This document shows positions 61,226 to 64,000 of a stretch of 64,000 nt of DNA, in pieces (position 1 is the first letter of the stretch; each line of letters starts with the position of its first letter). Origin of the DNA: Aminipila sp032051575 (lineage in GTDB: Bacteria > Bacillota > Clostridia > Peptostreptococcales > Anaerovoracaceae); contig NZ_DAMBYD010000005.1 in assembly GCF_032051575.1 (NCBI RefSeq), forward strand, positions 62,001 to 126,000, read 5' to 3'. A program made the translations under genes and the position numbers. Below the pieces are notes generated by a model, which was given only the letters and a program-made list of their open reading frames with translations, was not told the origin of the DNA and made no database searches.

Positions 61226-61303
61226 GCATTTTGATGATATTTGATGATATTTAATTATATTTACACCATTAATAAATGATTAGTTTATTGTTTTTTTGAT
61301 TTG
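61226..61303. other. Upstream part of the restriction-operon leader
   Basis: AT-rich, with the short direct repeat TGATGATATT occurring twice near 61232-61250. No gene seen. Confidence 0.35.
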
Positions 61304-61460
61304 TCATATTTGTGTTAATTTTCCTTCTTCACAAGCAATTTCATAGTTACTACCTATATTAAATCTGCACTCTTCCAACAACTTACCTTGAGTCGAAGGT
61401 AGTAGCGTTACTTTTATTCTATTTAAATTTTAATGCCCTTATGATTTCATCAAGTCTCAT
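61304..61460 (-). pseudogene. Possible small SymE/AbrB-like gene remnant
   Basis: On the - strand an ATG at 61460 opens MRLDEIIRALKFK and stops; one frame over the reading goes on as RIKVTLLPSTQGKLLEECRF and NIGSNYEIACEEGKL to a stop at 61304. The second part has the beta-rich pattern LEExxFxIGxxxEIxxEEGK of SymE or AbrB-like folds. No known start exists in that frame, so it is a remnant at best. Confidence 0.3.
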
Positions 61461-61462
61461 TA

Positions 61463-61502
61463 AAAAAGCACCTTAAACATTTGTCTAAAGCACTTTTTTC
61501 TT
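61463..61502 (-). terminator. Possible terminator of the SEC-C gene
   Basis: On the - strand AAGTGCTTTA and TAAGGTGCTT pair imperfectly and TTTTTAAT follows. It lies about 165 bases after the SEC-C gene stop. Confidence 0.4.
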
Positions 61503-61668
61503 CTTAATACTTAATTATACATATTTTAAATATTCGTCTTTTGTATATACCTTTTTTTTATTAAATAGTTTAATTTATTAGATAGGAGTCTTAAAAGTTT
61601 AATATACCATTACATTTATCATATTTTTATATTTTTTACTTAATATTATCCATGAAATTACTTTTTGT

Positions 61669-63852
61669 TTATTTACCACAACACTTTTTATACTTTACTC
61701 CACTCCCACAAGAACATGGATCATTCCTTCCAATTTTCACTTTGGAGTGGTTTTTAGCAACAGGTAGATTATCATAAGGATTTCTAGTAAAAATATAATG
61801 GAAAAAAAATAAATTGTTATCTTCTTTTTTAAATTTTAATATTGGCCTTAATTCTTTGTCAAATGCATTACCATACATTTTAACAGCAATTGGATTTTCT
61901 AAGAATTCTTTAAACTCTTGGACAGTTGGATATGTTTTTTCCCAAAGTCTATGTGATCCTATTTTTTTAGCTTTTTCGCCTACCATAATTGTATTAACTG
62001 TAGGATCTAAAAAAAATTTTATTAAAGATGACGAATCAACAATTTTCACCCCATCTTTTACAATACTCGTAAAATCGTAAATATTCGTGCAAACTAATTT
62101 TATTATTTTATCTTCTTCGTAAGGGGCCTCAGGTAGTTCAAAACTACATAATTCTTTAACCCTTTGCCAATCTTTTTTCAATACGTTAACACGCCTATTC
62201 ACCTGATTTATCCCATAGTATATGGTATCTTCACAAGCGGCCTTTGTTTTATCAGAATCAGGTCTCATAAGGTGTTTAAATTCTATTAATAATAGATGGT
62301 CTTCAAATACACCTAAAAAATCATACTCAACCTCTTTATCGTCAAATGCTTGAAATTTAATAGGATTTGAATTAACTTGTATGTATGGATTAAGAGATAA
62401 TATATTTCTTAAATCTTTTTCAAATGCTAGACCTTTCTTAGCAAGTTTAACATTATATGCGACTAGATTTTTCTCAATAATTCTAATTACATTCATTTGC
62501 ATAATTAACATTGGGCAGAAAACTATTTTATTTTTACCAATATAAATTAAGGGTTGAGAGAATAAATCTAATTTAGGTTTAGGTGAAAATATAAATAAAT
62601 TAATAATTTTTTCTGCATCTGCTATTGAAAAGTTGTACATTTCTGCAAAATGATTAATAATCAAACCTATGTCAATAATAGGTGCTAAGTTTTTGTATAA
62701 ACTAATATCATCTTGATTAAATTCTAGTAAATAAGCATTTCTGTATATCTGTGCAATAGTCAAAAGATATTCCATGCCCTTTAGAGCATCCGCTACATTA
62801 ATCCCATTAAAGTTCATTTTCAAATATACACGCTCTAAATGATCTGAGAAAGAATGAATTAGTAATTCGCTTATCCCATTTGCTTCAATAAAATCTTTTT
62901 TAGATATAGAAAATATTTTTTCCATATCTAACTTTACTCCAGAAGCTATTTTATCAATTCTTCTAGTGTATTTTTCTAAATTTATTGGTTTTCGTTTTTG
63001 AATGTTTGTGAAATCTTGATAAATGTATCGCTCAATTCCAATACATTTTTTTTTATAATCCTCAATTGATTCAGGAGTAAATATATAACTTTTCTCTATA
63101 CTTTCTTTGGAATCCTTAACTTTCAGTTTCCAATTACTAAATTTAAATTTGCCCCACAAATCTATCAACATGTTTCTATTAACTGAAAGATAAATTATCT
63201 CTTCAAAGCCCTCATTCTTATATGGTGTTATATTTTCATGGTTAAAATTTTCATTTGATTCCATACTCTTTCTAGCATTAAAATACAAAAATCTAAACAA
63301 TGTATCTGCGGCTGAAATCAATGTTTCAAAGTTATCAGATTCTGAGCTTCTTAAACCTTTCATTTTATTGATACTTCGATCTGCTATTTCACTTTCGAGT
63401 CCGGTTACATACGGCTTTTTTTTATATTTTGATATTTGTATCTGCTGAGATAATCTATGTTGATCTTCTAAAAAAATACAAAATATTTGTACTTGTTCAG
63501 ATAATGACATATGGAGATATGCATTTTCCATTAACATTTCATCATTACTAACAGCATTTTTATGTATTACTCTTATTGCATCTACAATTTGAAGTGCTTC
63601 TTGAAAGAATCCAATGCACTCAATATTTTCACATCTTTCTATTATTTTTTGTTGTGCTCTTAAAATAGAATCAATAAGAGTTTTTATAATATTATCATTT
63701 AAGTCCTTATCAAAAGGCTCAAATAGACTATTACTTAATAATAAATTTTTTCGTAAACTTAAAGGAGATTCTAAATAAATATTAACTAAAATTTCTGAAC
63801 ATTTTTCGATATCGTTTTCAATTAGTGTATTCCTTAATTCTTTTAAACTCAT
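61669..63852 (-). CDS. SEC-C motif protein with PD-(D/E)xK-like core
   Basis: A 727-residue cytosolic protein. The last 25 residues hold a full SEC-C zinc motif (RNDPCSCGSGVKYKKCCG). In the last third EVEYDFLGVF followed by LLLIEFKHL gives the D...ExK signature of a restriction-endonuclease-like fold, near residues 505-522. The long N-terminal part is helical. I start at MSLKELRNTL (63852) behind AAGGAGAGAG; the open frame reaches 63924 only because it runs into a remnant of a zinc-ribbon gene. Single-gene defence nuclease is plausible but not shown. Confidence 0.72.
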   Translation of the reverse strand: MSLKELRNTLIENDIEKCSEILVNIYLESPLSLRKNLLLSNSLFEPFDKDLNDNIIKTLIDSILRAQQKIIERCENIECIGFFQEALQIVDAIRVIHKNAVSNDEMLMENAYLHMSLSEQVQIFCIFLEDQHRLSQQIQISKYKKKPYVTGLESEIADRSINKMKGLRSSESDNFETLISAADTLFRFLYFNARKSMESNENFNHENITPYKNEGFEEIIYLSVNRNMLIDLWGKFKFSNWKLKVKDSKESIEKSYIFTPESIEDYKKKCIGIERYIYQDFTNIQKRKPINLEKYTRRIDKIASGVKLDMEKIFSISKKDFIEANGISELLIHSFSDHLERVYLKMNFNGINVADALKGMEYLLTIAQIYRNAYLLEFNQDDISLYKNLAPIIDIGLIINHFAEMYNFSIADAEKIINLFIFSPKPKLDLFSQPLIYIGKNKIVFCPMLIMQMNVIRIIEKNLVAYNVKLAKKGLAFEKDLRNILSLNPYIQVNSNPIKFQAFDDKEVEYDFLGVFEDHLLLIEFKHLMRPDSDKTKAACEDTIYYGINQVNRRVNVLKKDWQRVKELCSFELPEAPYEEDKIIKLVCTNIYDFTSIVKDGVKIVDSSSLIKFFLDPTVNTIMVGEKAKKIGSHRLWEKTYPTVQEFKEFLENPIAVKMYGNAFDKELRPILKFKKEDNNLFFFHYIFTRNPYDNLPVAKNHSKVKIGRNDPCSCGSGVKYKKCCGK

Positions 63853-63884
63853 ATACTCTCTCCTTAAATAAAAACCCCTCTTAA

Positions 63885-64000
63885 CACTATTTAGAAAAAT
63901 AGTATCTGTATCAAATTTAACCAATTTGTCTTTAATAATCCGTGATCAATCTCAGGGTATAAAACTTTAAATGATGTCTTACCTTGTTTGGAAATTATAA
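63885..64000 (-). pseudogene. Frameshifted remnant of a zinc-ribbon (DUF4379) repeat
   Basis: The reverse strand reads GKTSFKVLYPEID in one frame, then after a one-base loss LLIKDKLVKFDTDTIF in the next. Both parts match the 73-residue repeat of the gene at 40.9-42.8 kb (GKTSFKALYPEIE, LIKDELVKFDTD). Homology ends near 63885, where other sequence begins. The copy is cut by the right edge of the window. Confidence 0.75.

Noticed and set aside
63853..63924. N-terminal extension of the SEC-C protein
   Set aside because: The extra residues (VKFDTDTI...) are the remnant of the zinc-ribbon repeat read in frame; the ribosome site lies before MSLKEL.

Overview
The window is low-GC DNA from an anaerobic, spore-lineage member of the Clostridia (Firmicutes). 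The evidence is the spo0A, spoIVB and spoIIIA genes, a Firmicute-type LexA box at recA, strong GGAGG ribosome-binding sites, a clostridial CD1871A-type redox microprotein, and gene orders such as nusB-xseA-xseB-ispA-dxs-tlyA and mutS-mutL-miaA. I cannot name the genus from sequence alone; no rRNA or tRNA genes were seen.

Positions 1-40.6 kb are chromosomal backbone, almost all on the + strand. In order: the end of an FtsK/SpoIIIE translocase; rimO-pgsA-cinA(C-domain)-recA; rplU-rpmA-obg; an HD-domain protein; a radical-SAM pair; comEA; spoIVB-spo0A; a yneB/ynzC-like pair; iscS-iscU; a shortened spoIIIA operon; the yqhY-nusB-xseAB-ispA-dxs-tlyA run; an aminotransferase; mutS-mutL-miaA; a Xer-like recombinase; a cystathionine/methionine-lyase-family PLP protein; a VTT membrane protein; a VOC protein; a yneA-like SOS cell-division inhibitor; a cold-shock protein; panD; and, on the - strand, a TlpA-like/CD1871A/polyferredoxin redox cassette. 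SOS control is readable: LexA boxes overlap the promoters of recA and of the yneA-like gene. Two tandem 0A boxes lie just upstream of spo0A.

Positions 40.9-64 kb look like an acquired island, mostly on the - strand. It starts with a five-gene, translationally coupled operon: three large tyrosine-recombinase-like proteins, a coiled-coil partner and a repeat-rich zinc-ribbon protein. This resembles 'recombinases in trio' (Tn554/GInt-like) modules. Next come small accessory genes, a YdbC/PC4-like ssDNA-binding protein, paired XRE regulators and a patch of decayed genes (50.6-52.3 kb). An autoregulated XRE protein follows, then a restriction operon transcribed leftward: excisionase-like HTH, Eco57I-like N6-adenine methylase, cytosine-C5 methylase, a double-AAA McrB-like GTPase and McrC. 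A 727-residue protein with a PD-(D/E)xK-like core and a C-terminal SEC-C motif lies further right. At the right edge is a frameshifted remnant of the same zinc-ribbon repeat that sits at the island's left side.

The best candidates for something undescribed are: the two-methylase plus double-AAA McrB plus McrC system; the recombinase trio with its zinc-ribbon partner, whose repeat family appears on both sides of the island; the reduced spoIIIA operon with a run of hairpins in front of it; and the split, separately regulated yneA and yneB-ynzC modules.
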